Of a stretch of DNA of 64,000 nucleotides, positions 49,188 through 61,762 are shown piece after piece. The stretch covers positions 166,978,053 to 167,042,052 of the forward strand of contig CM048552.1 of assembly GCA_026413225.1 (NCBI GenBank). Direction: 5' to 3'. The notes under the pieces are model-generated. The model did not search any database, had not been told where the DNA came from, and was given only the letters and a program-made list of their open reading frames with translations. Position 1 is the stretch's first letter. Every line of letters starts with the position of its first letter. The DNA comes from Otis tarda. Lineage: Eukaryota > Chordata > Aves > Otidiformes > Otididae. The translations under genes and the position numbers were made by a program.

Positions 49188-52100
49188 GAGAATAGGTGCC
49201 TAACTCTTAGTTGGCTAAATTTAGGAAGGAAATTTCTTTCCCATGGCTGTTAATCACTATATATCTTTAAAATAGAACATCATTAAAATATTTTTATAAA
49301 TGTAAATGTGAATACAAAACTATATATTTAACTGCTCCCTCCTCTTTGCCTTGCAACTGCCTGTCTTTTGGGGATTTTAAAATAAATATATAACACTTAC
49401 TCATACTTAGAAAATATTTGTCAAATGTAAATCAGTAAATCTGCATCATTATGAAAAATGAACAAAATAAGGATATAGTCTTCAATATCCACCAAAAATT
49501 GAAATATCTCTAAAAATATCTCTTTATAGCTAAAGGTTTCTTTCACCTGTAAGTGACACATATTTTGTGTTGATTGAGAACTGACAAAAGCTAATATAGA
49601 ATTTAAAAACTTTCTGTTTCTTTTATGTTCTTTCATATGAGTGATTCCTCAGTGCCTTTTCTTCAGTCTATTATTATTGTTTGTAACAGAATGTGGGAAT
49701 AAGGATACATGAATCAAAATCTTATTGTTATTATTATTGTTATATTGTTGAAACTTACGAGACTTTATTGCATTTCATATGAAATGTTCAGTTTAATGTA
49801 TTGTGGTTGACAAATATTAACTGTAAAATTGCTGTAGTAACTAAAAAAAAAAAACGTTCAAATAGCAAGATATTGCTATGCTAATTTTTCGATGACTTTA
49901 CTCATGTTTGCAAAAGTTATCATATTTGTAAATTAACACATGTGTTTCAATCATCATACATTGTTTATTTAGGCAGCTGTCAAGATTAACACATTTAGAA
50001 TGTCACCTTGAAGATGCTGTTGTTTTTGGCTACAGGTAGACATTGTGACATCAAGAAAAGACTTCTAGGAGCTTTCCACCAGTCCTTTTTTTTTAATCAG
50101 ATTTTCTCTTTTATACTTTTAAATCTACTTTTATACCTGAATTTTAAAAGTCAGGATTAACCCACAAGTAGGATTTACACAACTAAGTAATAATGTCAGG
50201 TAGTGACTCTAATTAGAGTATCTTATTTGACATATTTTTTTTGTTGTTGTTATTTTTTGTTTTGGTTTTTTTTTTTTTTGAGTAGGGTGCTTTATAATTT
50301 TGAAAATCAGTAGTCATTAAAGTGTCTCAAATGGTGGTACTACAAACAAAGATGAACAAAATATAAAGTTGCTTAAACATCTCAGTCATCTTGTTGGTCC
50401 TCAAGGACTTCAGAACAATTCTTACAAGTATGAACCAGCAATGAAATTAGAAGGCTAAAATTATGCAGCTTTCCAAACTACCGCAAAACCAAGCTTTCTA
50501 AACAGCACTAACCTTAAAATAAGTTTTACTTTATGATATTCATCTCCTAAGGATGTAATATTGCTTTCTATGACACAATTTTTAGATTGTATTGGCAGTG
50601 AGCCAGGCTAAAATCTCCTCCAGAATTTCTAGTAAAACAAAATGGACAACTTAGGTATTTCATACAGCTTACAGTTAAAAATTGAAAAGAAAAACAAACA
50701 GCTTGAATACAACCAATTATTTTAAACAGTGTAAACTTAACATGGAGAACAGGAAAGAATTCATGAAGAAAAAAATATAAGGAACAGAGGTTATTTTGAA
50801 AAATTTCAAATCTTTGTACTGTAGCTACAAACACATACATGTATCTGTGTGTATATATATAGTTTCACAATAATTCTGACTGAAACATTTATTTCTTATA
50901 TAGAAAAAACATGAAAGTAATTGCTTCAGGAAAATAAGTATTTTAAAATATAACAAAAAATATTCTCTGTTTTCTTCTCTTTGTTTCCTCATTTTATATT
51001 TATTTGAGATCACATAGATAATTGAATGATTTCTGAAGAAATAAGAATAGTTAACATCAACATTTTACTAGACAAAAAAAAAATATTCCCTCTGCCAAGT
51101 TTGACTTGAAAATCTCATTCTGGTAATTAATGTAGAATGTATATAATTTGATTTTAAAATTAATAATAATGTCTTTTTTTTCATTTAAGATGTGAATCAA
51201 ACATTTCTGGGAAACACACACACACAAATCATATATATGAAACACAGACATACATGCATTATGTGTTTATATATATAATTATAGGGTTTTTGGTGGAAGG
51301 TTGGTTGTTTGGGTTTTTTTTGTGGTTCATGATCTGATTTTATAAAATAAAAAATCTATTACAAGGGATTTGAATAACAGCAATAACTATAGCAATAATA
51401 ATGAAGGCTGAGACACTGAAATTCTTCCTTTCTACTCTCATTTTTCATTAATGAATAAAACACATAAATGAAAGAGGCTGTTCATGTTTCTGCTATGCTG
51501 TGTGCCGATCCTTATTCTGCTCTTAACAAATGAACACAGCAGCTTTTCTAAAAATGAAAAACTGGGTTTATAAAGTTTAAAGGTGGTTAATTTTATAAAT
51601 TATGTATCAAATAAAGTGATATGTGTCATTATTTTATGACTTCAACCCTGCAGTGATTTATCCTTTTTTTTTTTTTCTTCTGAAAAGGAATATTTCCTTA
51701 TCTCCTTCAACATTGAAACCAGATACCAAGTCTAGAATGTATTTCCCATCAATGTCATGTGGCTTTACAGTTGCTTGGCTGATCTCTTTCACAGTCTTGT
51801 AGTTGATTCCACTTTTTGTAGTGGTTATTGAAATGTGTGTAGGGCTTGTTCAAGAACAAGCTTTTGACTGGCATTTTACAATTACATTCCCATTTGAATT
51901 GCCATTGGTGCCAAAGACACTAATTTCTGTATCAGAGATCCTAGAACTCTACATATTGCTTGAAAGACATTTGAAAATTTATTTACTTTCTAATGCTAAA
52001 GTTCTACTATACAGAAATAAGACACACCTCATAAATGTTAGGTATCACTCTGAAATTTCCTGTATGCAAATGATTGTATGGAATCAATACATAAAAACCA

Positions 52101-53603
52101 TGTGATGATGTTTTAGGTAGAAGTGCTTCCTCATGCTTTATGCAACATTTCTATGTTATCATCACAGAAACAGATGTCTCAAAGGTATATACAAATGTAT
52201 CCAAATGAAGATCAGGCTTAATTTGCTTTGGCTTTACATGTTGTCATTGGCCAAATACCTACGTGATATTTTTTTTGTAAATTCAGAGGTGAAAAATTAT
52301 TATTTAGAATAGGTAGATTTTTTTTTTTCCAGTGGAAGCTCTTAATATTCAGTACAAGTACACTACACAGATAATAAAAAAAAAGAACTACCCTTATCTT
52401 CTCATACATGTTTCCTTTTTTTTTTTTTATTGGAGCTGAGTAGATACTGGATTTCTCAGATTATCAGTGAGATTAGATCAATTGCAAAAATAAACAGTTT
52501 AGAAAAAAATAAATATAAATATAAAAACACATAAAGATTGGCTTAAAATAAGCAAAAAACTGTCTATAGTTGACTGTAAAAGATCTCAGATTTGAGATTC
52601 CTTCTCTCTCTCTCTCTCAGTTGAAAGAAAGAGCAAAAGATTCCTTTCCATCATTTAAAATGCTCCAAGATGGGCAGATCAAAGAATTATTGATAGGAAG
52701 CAAGAAAGCAAGGACTTCAATTTGCATTCTATATATTATAAATAAATAGAATAAACATTGCAGGACTTCACGGCTCTCAAAAATCTATCCTGGATCTGTG
52801 TAACTGCCTAATAAACCTAACATACTATCAAAAAGCCTCTGTGGTCTGGAATTTCAAATAAATTAAAAATACAGGTATTTCTTGCTTGCTTTATCTTTCT
52901 TTAGGTAGGCCTTAGGGAAAATGCTGGTTTATCATGTCCTGAATATCTACAGCCTACCTCACTAAAAGTCCTCTGAAATTTATGTAGAGATATTCAAAGG
53001 AATTTAAAGTTAAGACTAGAATACTGGTACAAAAGCATGTTTCAGGTGTTCTTATTTCTGTCTACACTTTCCCAAATGAGAGTTCCTATGTAGTTTCAGC
53101 AGTTTTCCAAATGTGATCTAGAGGATTTCTAGGAAGGAAATCTAACTAAATAAACTAAAAGTCTTTCTTTAATCTGTTCCATCAACAGGAAAATTATATG
53201 AGATCATTGCTAATTATATGAGATTATATGAGATCATTGTAACTATCCTCAGACCACAGGGCTCATGCACATACTCTTGTTTTATCTGAGTGAATAACAA
53301 GTTCTAGGCTGTCATAAAAGTACAGGTTTCCTTTACTGTCCAGTAAAGTTTTACAGCTTTGTTATTCAACACTCTGTAGAGATTTCCTTGCTCATTTCCA
53401 TTTTCCACTCTATTCAAAGCCCCTCTGTTATTTTAATTTCTCCTGTTCTTGTTAGTTAAATTCACAAGTATTTTCTTCCTCATGTTCACTACGTTTTCAG
53501 TGTTCTCCTTGATCCTGAGTCTTGGCAAGTTGCTCTTTCCTCCACTTATTCATATGTCAATTATTGCTTATATCCATGTTTTTTCTTACCATAAGGCATT
53601 TGA
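49188..53603. other. Long AT-rich unique stretch with simple repeats
   Basis: No gene recognised in 4.4 kb. Simple sequence includes T-rich 50240-50279, a CA/TA patch at 51215-51280 and (TC)8 at 52603-52618. A short duplication of ATTATATGAGATCATTG lies at about 53192-53241. Confidence 0.5.
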
Positions 53604-53608
53604 CCACA

Positions 53609-54562
53609 TGTCGTAGTTCAGCCCCGATCGGGACCAGACTATGCAGTCTCTCTCTCGCTTCCCCCACCCTTCCTTCTTCCCAGGCTTAACATTATCTCTA
53701 CTACCTTCCCCTCCCGAGCGGCACAGGGGGGAAAGGGGAATGGGGGTTGCAGTCAGTTCATCACGCATTGTTTCATGCCGCTGCTTCGTGGTAGGGGGAA
53801 GAACTCCTCGTATTCCTCCCCTGCTCCTTCGTGGGGTCCCTCCCACAGGCCACAGTCCTTCGTGAAACTGCTCCGGCATGGGTCATCTCTTCCACGGGGT
53901 GCAGTCCCTCCAGAACAGCTGCCCCAGTGGGCCCTCCACAAGCCATAGCCTCCTTCAGGCATCCACCTGCCCCGGCATGGGGTCCTCCACAGGCTGCAGG
54001 TGAATATCTGCCAGTCTGTGGACCTCCATGGGCTGCAGGGGGACAACCTGCTCCACCATGGTCATCACTACAGGCTGCAGGGGAATCTTGGTCAGGAGCT
54101 GCATTACTCCTCCCCTTCCTCCTTCACTGACCTTGGCATCTGCAGCCGTTCCTCACAACAGGCTGGCAGTCGCCTCTCAGGATCCTTTTTACATCTTATT
54201 CACTTCTCATCTCCTCTCCACTTCTTGCAGCCAGGCTGGGCCGTGTCGGGCCCAGACAGCCGCCTGGTGGGAGGCCAGAGGGTGAGGCCTGCAAGGCCCA
54301 CAAGGCTCGCACCTGCCCCTCTCTGCCCCCGCTCAGCTGCTTCACATCTTCTCCCTCCTTTTTTTTTCTGTTTTCCCCTTCTTAAATACATTATCGCAGG
54401 GGCGTTATCACGGGACATTCTGCTACCAATCGGCTCGGCCTTGGCCAGCAGCGGGTCCCCCCTAGGCCCGGCTGAGTCCACTGAACAAAGGGGAGTGACT
54501 TCTAGCAGTTTCCTACAGAAGCTACCACCTTAGGCCACCCCTCACCAAACAAAACCAGAACA
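53609..54562 (-). mobile_element. Solo LTR, long-LTR family, 954 bp with TSD, poly(A) part missing
   Basis: On the plus strand it opens TGTCGTAGTTCAGCCCCGAT and ends CAAAACCAGAACA, flanked by perfect CCACA copies (53604-53608 and 54563-54567). It aligns with the 5964 copy in reverse and keeps the TATTTAAG complement near 54382-54389. About 190 bp that in the 5964 copy runs from the region before AATAAA to 'ctctcggatgg' is missing, joined within a G-rich run. It is one of the least diverged copies. A solo LTR without flanking genes. Confidence 0.9.
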
Positions 54563-54567
54563 CCACA

Positions 54568-56031
54568 CTGGGTTATCAAATCAGCTAAAGAAAAACATAA
54601 TCTTGGTTTTTTATAATAACAAAAAATATGACACAGAAGTACTCTTATTCAGTCAGTATTGTGGGTTTTTTAATGAAGAATTATAGGACTATATGCAAAG
54701 TAAGACGGGTTTTCAGGAGCTCATCTCTTATAAAAAAAAAATTATTATTTTTGCTAAAAAGTATTATTTTTGCTAAAAAAAGGCAGAAAGAGCCTTAATA
54801 TTTTGCACATTAAAAAAACCAAACCAAACCAAACCAAAAAAAAAAAAACCAAAACAAAGCCCACAATTGAATTCTCATTCTCATAAACCAGCCTTAAATT
54901 AAAGAATTAAGTTATGGATTATGACTGTAATCTGTTTTTATTTTAAATTAATTAGATTTTTACCAGCTAAAATACAAATTACAATCCGAATACTGAATGC
55001 AAACCTACATTTTTGCATTAATCACATAATGGAAATTACCAGAATGATTAGTTTTGGACCTTGAGAGTAACATTTAGTTAATTAGTGTACTGAAAGCATT
55101 ACTTTTATTTAAGTGAATTCATTCTCTCTATCGAAGATAACTTATTTTCTTCAAAGCTGATTGTTAAAAAAAATCATATTTTACTTTCTCAATAGAAATT
55201 TTATACATTAATAGATTCTGACTCGACTGTCTTATCTTGAGAACCATAAGTTATTAAGAGGATTATTAAAGATAAGACTATGCCTAGGTCAATCCTTTCT
55301 CAGCGAAAAAAAACAAACCCTGTCACAATATTACATTTGCATTCTCAGAGCAAGGCAAAACAGAGCGTCAGTATTTTTATATGGACAACTCTCATATTTG
55401 AGGAAAAAAAAATAAAAAGACAATCAGGTTTACAAGTCATTCTTTAAATTTGTACCAAACACACAACTGCAGAATAACTGCTGATTTTATATTTCAGAAC
55501 TATATGTATTCAAGAATCTCCAGGAAGAAATCAGGCCATTTTAAATTTGGTACTCAGCTTCTGGGAATCTCCAAGTGCACCCACTGCTGTCCATTTACTA
55601 CTTATAGAACTTACCCTCTTCAGAGGGTTGCTTCATGACATGCTAAAGATGTAGATGCAAGTTTGACAGCTAGTTGGCTAAAATAGTTCCAACTTTATAG
55701 TTCTGTGTTTTATGTCCTTAGAAGCACAATTTCTACAGTAAATTTAGGCTGATTAAATAATTTTAAATATTGGGAACAGATAAAATCTAATTATCATAGC
55801 AATATGATTAAAGCACTGTGGAGCTTGGGATCATGACTGATAAGGAATTAGAATTAGACTAAGATGTCTGGAGTCCATCAAAGGACTGTGGGCAGCTATA
55901 TAGAGGGTGCTATATTGAAAAATGATAGGTAGAATGTGAAATTCCCAAGCATAGCATTTTGAGGTTAAAAAAGTGCTGAAAATATGGTTCCTATGATTAA
56001 AGCTTCACTGCATTTTTAGTTTTTGGATTAT
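54568..56031. other. AT-rich unique sequence
   Basis: No gene recognised. Two adjacent copies of TATTATTTTTGCTAAAAA occur at about 54744-54780, and an (AAACC)n patch at 54814-54850. Confidence 0.45.
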
Positions 56032-56036
56032 ATACT

Positions 56037-56514
56037 TGGTCTAGCGAGTCTGGCTGGGATGGAGTTAATTTTCTTCATAGCAGCCTGTATGGTGCTGTGT
56101 TTTGGATTTGCAACTACAACAGTGTTGATAGCACATCAATGTTTCAGGAATAGCTGAATAGTTTTGGCACATTATCTGTATCTTTTCTGCCACCCTCCTG
56201 TGAGTAGGTTGAGGATGCAGAAGAAGGAGGGGACATAGCTGTGACCCCAACTGACTGAAAGGATACTCCCTACCATATAACATCATGATCAGCAATAAAA
56301 GGTCCAGAAAAGGAATAGTAAGGTGGGACATTCACGGTTATGACGTTTAGTTTTCCAAGTAACCATTGTACGTGCTGAGGTCTGGCTTTCCAGGAATTGT
56401 CTGAAAAATTGTCTTGCCGATGGTTTTACCCTTCCAGTTCTCTCCCTGATCCTGCTGAAAGGAAGTGCACAAGTGATGGGATGGGGGCTTAGCTGCTGCT
56501 GAGGTCAACACGTA
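56037..56514 (+). mobile_element. Solo LTR, ERVL-type, about 478 bp, internally deleted
   Basis: The U3 start 'gtctggctgggatggagtta' (56048 on), 'cttcatagcagcctgtatgg' and 'aacagtgttgatagcacatc' are typical of the common bird ERVL LTR group. It continues through 'ttatgacgtttagttttcca' and ends near 'gaggtcaacacgta'. ATACT occurs at 56032-56036 and 56515-56519 and may be the target duplication. The part with 'acccatgagttttctcac' found in complete LTRs is missing. Confidence 0.75.
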
Positions 56515-56519
56515 ATACT

Positions 56520-58326
56520 TGGTTAGTAGGTGCAGGGCAGATGCAGTAAATGAATTAATGAAATAATGTATATTATTCAAAAAGAGAGGAATATCTTGGA
56601 ATCTGTGAACGCAGTTTTCTGTGAAGTCAGTCACACTAGGTGCTGTCTGTTCTCCACTATCCAGTGTGTCATTTGCTACCTACCATGCTGCCTTTGAAAA
56701 AATAATTTCGATGGCTGAACACTGTTAAGTCAATCAGTGTGGCTGAACAGAACAGGGTAGCTCTGCTAATGGGAAGAGCTAAGATTAGAGACAGCCTTTG
56801 TGTCAATCAGCTGCAGACAGAGGATGAGCTGCTGTACTCCTGTGTGCCTGTAAAGAATCAGGATCCATGCAGTGCCTGGCTTTTAGTTCTGGTACATGAT
56901 GTAGTACCACCCACCAGAGCAAAATGGGAAAGTAGACACTGGAAAAAAAGCAACCATTATCAATGAAGAGATTTTTCTTTTTTTTGTTTTCATTTGGGTT
57001 TTTTTTTAATTATATGTTGTATTTTCTGATTACTTCATCACCTTTTGGTGACCAGAACATGCTTTGAGAAATCGAACCAATTGAAGATTACTTTGGCCAA
57101 CAGTACACCTCAAATAAGGAATACATAAGCATATGTACACAAATCTTAGTGATCTCATAGGAAAAATATCTAGAACTTAAAGCAATTGACAACAGAAAAA
57201 AATAAACGTGTCATTTCATGGAAACTGAAACCAGTTAGTTTCAAATTAGCAGAAAATCAGACCTCCAAAAAAACAGACCATTCACTGAAAGAGTTCAACA
57301 GGATTATTGCTTTCATGCATTTGCAGTTACTACTTTTGCTTATCCTCAGGTAAGAAAGGCGGAAGAAAGAAGAAAGGTTTTGCGGGGGTTCAAGAAAGTT
57401 ATTGTACCACTTGTGCAACAGACCTCTTAATTGGTTTTCCACTTGCACAGTGCCAGTCCTGGGTTAAAGTATAGCTAGGATCTAGGAACATTCAGTTTCT
57501 AGATCTGCAACATTCAGTCGAACAGAACTCCAAAGTTTTCATACCTTTTCATCAAAAATATTGAAGGAATGGAGAAATCAAACTTACTTTTATTTTAAAG
57601 AAAGTAACACAGCTAGAGAACTCTTAAAATAAATTGAAATATTTTATGTACCAAGAAAGAAAAAAAAAAGCCACTTACATGCGGATATAAGAAAAGCAGA
57701 CATGGAGGCACATAGTTTTTGAGTGATACAACATTTAACATAACATTTTAACTTCTCATTACTGCTGACATTTAAAAGATTTTTTTTTCCATAAGTGTTC
57801 CTCATGAAATACTGGCAAATACATGAGTATTGAGAGAGAGTTTTTTACATATAATTCAAAACATCCAGAAAATTGACTTTGTAAGGTAAAATAGATAAGT
57901 AAAAGCTGTCAGTTCAGTCCTTTATCCTCCATGCATTATTTTAAATATTCTAAGTCAAAACAAAAATCTCACAACTTCTAAATAGCAGGGTTTTTTTTTT
58001 TTAACTCTGTGTCTATTATTAATGAATATGTTTATTCTTGTGAAAGTTTCAAAAATGCAACGGTTATTTTACATAAAATATACTTATTATTTATTTTTTT
58101 CTATGATAGATCTATTAGTTTCAAATTATGAAGTCAAAAGTGTCTCCAGCAATCCATAAAAATCACATATTTTCGCAAATAATATTTTTAAATCAGACTT
58201 TCAATTGATAAGCTAAAATTTCTGAGGGAACACTTGCAATTAATAATTTAAAAACCTTTTATTAGAAAAATGTTTTATAAACATGTTACAAGTAAAGGGG
58301 TTAAATTTAATTTTAAGTATCAAAAG
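56520..58326. other. AT-rich unique sequence
   Basis: No known repeat. A 75-codon frame at 56739-56966 lies in a slightly GC-richer block but has no recognisable domain. Confidence 0.45.
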
Positions 58327-58788
58327 CAGCTTCAGGACCATCTAAGGAACCTGAAGATGCACAAGTCCATGGGACCTGATGAGATGCATCCAAGGGTCCT
58401 GAGGGAACTGGCAGATGAAGTTGCCAAGCCACTGTCCATCGTATTTGAGAAGTTGTGGCAGTCTGGTGAGGTTCCCACCAACCAGAAAAGGGGAAACATA
58501 ATCCCCCGTTTTAGAAAGGGAAACAAGGAAGACCCAGGGAACTACAGGCTGGTAAGCCACATCTCAATGCCTGGCAAGGTCATGGAGCAGATTCTCTATG
58601 CTAAGGCACATGGAAAAATAAGGAGGTGATTTGTGACAGCCAACATGACTTCAATAAGGGCAAACCATAGCTGACAAATGTGGTAGCCTTCTATGATGGG
58701 GTTACAGCATTTGCGGACAAGGGATGAGCAACTAGTGTCATCTACCTGGACTTGTGCAAGGCATTTGACACTGTCCCACACAACATAG
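58327..58788 (+). mobile_element. CR1 LINE (split), 5' segment of RT
   Basis: Starts at 'cagcttcaggaccatctaag', matching 28070 on. Residues [35 protein letters not shown] and [20 protein letters not shown] are readable; a 10-bp deletion near 58597 shifts the frame. It keeps the five codons missing in the 27222 copy. Cut at 'cacacaacat' by an inverted CR1. Confidence 0.9.
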
Positions 58789-59012
58789 ACTCATAGAATC
58801 ATAGAATGGTTAGGGTTGGAAGGGACGCTCAAAGGTCATCTAGTGCAACCCCCCTGCAAGGAGCAGGGACATCTTTGACTAGATCAGGTTGCTCAGAGCC
58901 AACCTGGTGTTGAACATTTCCAGGGATGGGGCATCCACCACTTTTCTGCTCAACCTGTTCCAGTGTTCTACCACCCTCATTGTAAACATTTTTTTCCTAA
59001 TATCTAATCTAA
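58789..59012 (-). mobile_element. CR1 3' end inserted inverted into CR1
   Basis: On the plus strand: complement of the tail (GACTCATAGAATCATAGAAT), of the 3' UTR (GCAACCCCCCTGCAAGGAGC) and of the last RT codons, stopping at 'ctaatctaaat'. It matches the end of the 27222 copy closely, so it is a fairly young, strongly 5'-truncated insertion. About 40 bp of the host CR1 are missing at the junction. Confidence 0.85.
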
Positions 59013-59747
59013 ATCAACTACTCAGTGGATAAGGAATTGGCTGGATGGCTGCACTCAAAGAACTGTGGTCAACAGCCCAATGTCCAAGTGAATACCGGTG
59101 ACGAGTGGCGTTCCTCAGGGGTTGGTTTTGGGACTAGTGCTGTTCAACATCTCTGTTGGTGACATGGACAGTGGGATAGAGTGCACTCTCAGCAAGTTTG
59201 CCAATGACACCAAGCTGTGTGGTGCTGTCGACATGCTGGAGGGGAGGAATGCTATCCAGAGGGACCTTGACAGGCTGGAGAGGTGGACCCGTGCAAACGT
59301 CATGAAGCTCAACCAGGGCAAGTACAAGGTCCTGCACCTGGGTCATGGCAATCCCAGGCACAAATACAGGCTGGGCAGAGAATGGATTGAGAGCAGCCCT
59401 GAGGAGAAGGAGTTGGGAGTGCTGGTGGACTAGAAGCTCAACATGAGCCGGCAATGTACACTTGCAGCTCAGAAAGCCAACTGCATCCTGGGCTACATCA
59501 AAAGAAGCATGGCCAGCAGGTTGAGGCCATGATTCTCCCCCTCTATTCCACTTTTGTGAGACCCCGACCTGGAGTACTTCATCCAGCTCTGGAGTTGCAA
59601 CATAAGAAGGATGTGGACCTGTTGGAGTGAGTCCAGAGAAGGGCCATGAAGATGATCAAAGGCTTGGAGCACCTTTTGTATGAGGACAGGCTGAGAGAGT
59701 TGGAGCTGTTCAGCCTGGAGAAGAGGAGGCTCCAGGGAGTGCAACAC
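59013..59747 (+). mobile_element. CR1 LINE (split), 3' segment of RT, 3' end lost
   Basis: Resumes at 'ctactcagtggataaggaat', matching 28559 on. Frame 59098-59433 reads [36 protein letters not shown] (catalytic F-A-D-D changed to F-A-N-D), [18 protein letters not shown], then a TAG stop near 59433. Beyond it the RT C-terminus decays and stops at 'agaggaggctccagggag' (59747). The usual 3' UTR and ATTCTATG tail are absent, so this end was lost by deletion. Confidence 0.9.
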
Positions 59748-61762
59748 ATTGAGAGTCACAACTTTTTTCTCCAGTGCTGATACCGTATGTTGCCGACTAT
59801 TCAAAAAATCTAGCAAGCCGTGTTTCTAATCATCAGTAATCATAAAACAATGGTTAAAATCAGATATCTTGAAATGTGACAGATAGCAAACCACATTGGC
59901 AAGTTTCGCACTAATGAGGAGAAACAGAGAAATTGTAATAGAAAGCATGGAACACTTTTTTTTCTGCAGGTACTAAGGAAAAAAATTCATAATTTTAGGA
60001 AACTAGACTCTCATTACTTCATAAATTTAGAGGTTCAAATGAATGATACCATATGAAAAAAAAAAAAACAAACAACAAGCAACCAGAGACATATAGCACC
60101 AAGAAAGAAGCTTCATTTCCTGGTCAGGCCTCATGGAGAGAGTTTCTCAGGAATACTTTTTGTAACTATGAAGCTTCTAAGAACTATATAATTTCATAAA
60201 TTGAAATCTATGAGGCAATGAACTCAATTTCTTTCCTTTTTTTTTTTTTCCCTTTCTATTTATTATATGGAAAGGTAGAAGACAGAGATGATAGATCTCA
60301 ATAGACAAGTCAGGACCTTAGGAAGTTTCCTGACTTAGCTAGACAAAACTTTTCCTAGTGAAAACAGTGAGCATTCTGAATATTTTTTTTTATCCTACAA
60401 TACAAAAGAAATTTCTTTAATTAGTGCATTAAAATACAAAAATATTTGCTGTAAATTAGACATCACAAGATAGAGAACACAGGAATTGTTAAAAAATTAA
60501 ATGTTCACAGTTCATTAAGTTTAAGTTACTGATAGAATAATTTTTATTGATGCAGAAACCAAATTACTGCTAATAGGGTAGAGATCTATTCCCCTCACTC
60601 CTAGCAGAACTAGGCATAGAATACTTTGTCTTTCTTGTCTTTCTGGCAGCATCTGAAAAACTATACTAAAATGTCAAAGAGATTTGATCAGGAAATTGTT
60701 AATAATTTTTCTCTTTTTTGGTCATCATTTCTTGTTATATTCCTTCTATCTGCAATTTTATATCTGCCAGGATTTGTCTTTCAATTATTATGATGGAAAG
60801 CTCAATATTTAGTCAGATGAAGTAGTATGCATTTAAACACAACGACAAGGTAATAAGTTTAAAGGAATGATGTGTGACATTATACAGTAATGTTTCCAGT
60901 TAAAGAAAAGGTCTTCCCTTTAAAATTCTGAGATTTAAAGTTTTCTTCTTGCATCTCAGAGGAATTACTATTTTGTTTCAGTCTTTGTTACTGTTTTACA
61001 TATTAAAATCAATGACAAATGTAGATCTATATATGCGAATTTGAAGATAGAAGTATCAGATTTTGCACTGACTTATCAGAACAAAGGTTTGAACTTTTGT
61101 CTTCCATGTCGCATGTAAATTGTCTAATTCTAGAGTCCTTCTAATGTCCCTTAATACATAATTTAATAAAATCTGCTTGTTTTACAGTGACATTATCATA
61201 TTCCTCTGTACAACAGACATGAAATGATAGATCTTTTAAAATGCAAAACAGAGCTTGAATATAAAAGTTAAGCTCTGTTCTTTCTGGTTCAAGCATTATC
61301 ACTGGCAATAAAGATTTCACATTTGGTACTATAATACTAGTACGGATGATACCTGAAACAAACAAAAAAAAAACCTGCGCTGCCATCATAGAAAGCATCT
61401 GAGATTTAAATTTAACAGAGTGCAGTAATGTTGACTAAGAAAATTACAGTTTTACAAATATTCTTCTCTGTCTGTAACTGGTCTTTAAAATATATCCAAG
61501 GGGAAATTTGATTGTCTGTGTGAAAGTAAGAACAGAAGTGTAAAAAAGTTACAGGGAGAATCTCAAGGTCATGCACTATACCAAAAATAAATTTCTCACT
61601 TAAGATTTCACAGATTTTCTAATAAAAGTCTGTAACGCCACAGCTAGCATTTATTTCATTTTGTTGGCAGCATACCATATAGAGCAATATGAATGTTGTT
61701 TTCAGAGTCATCTTTTAGCAAGGTTCACAGTTGATTCTTTAAGAAAAACTTTGTGTTTCCAT
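59748..61762. other. AT-rich unique sequence
   Basis: No gene or classified repeat recognised. Confidence 0.5.
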
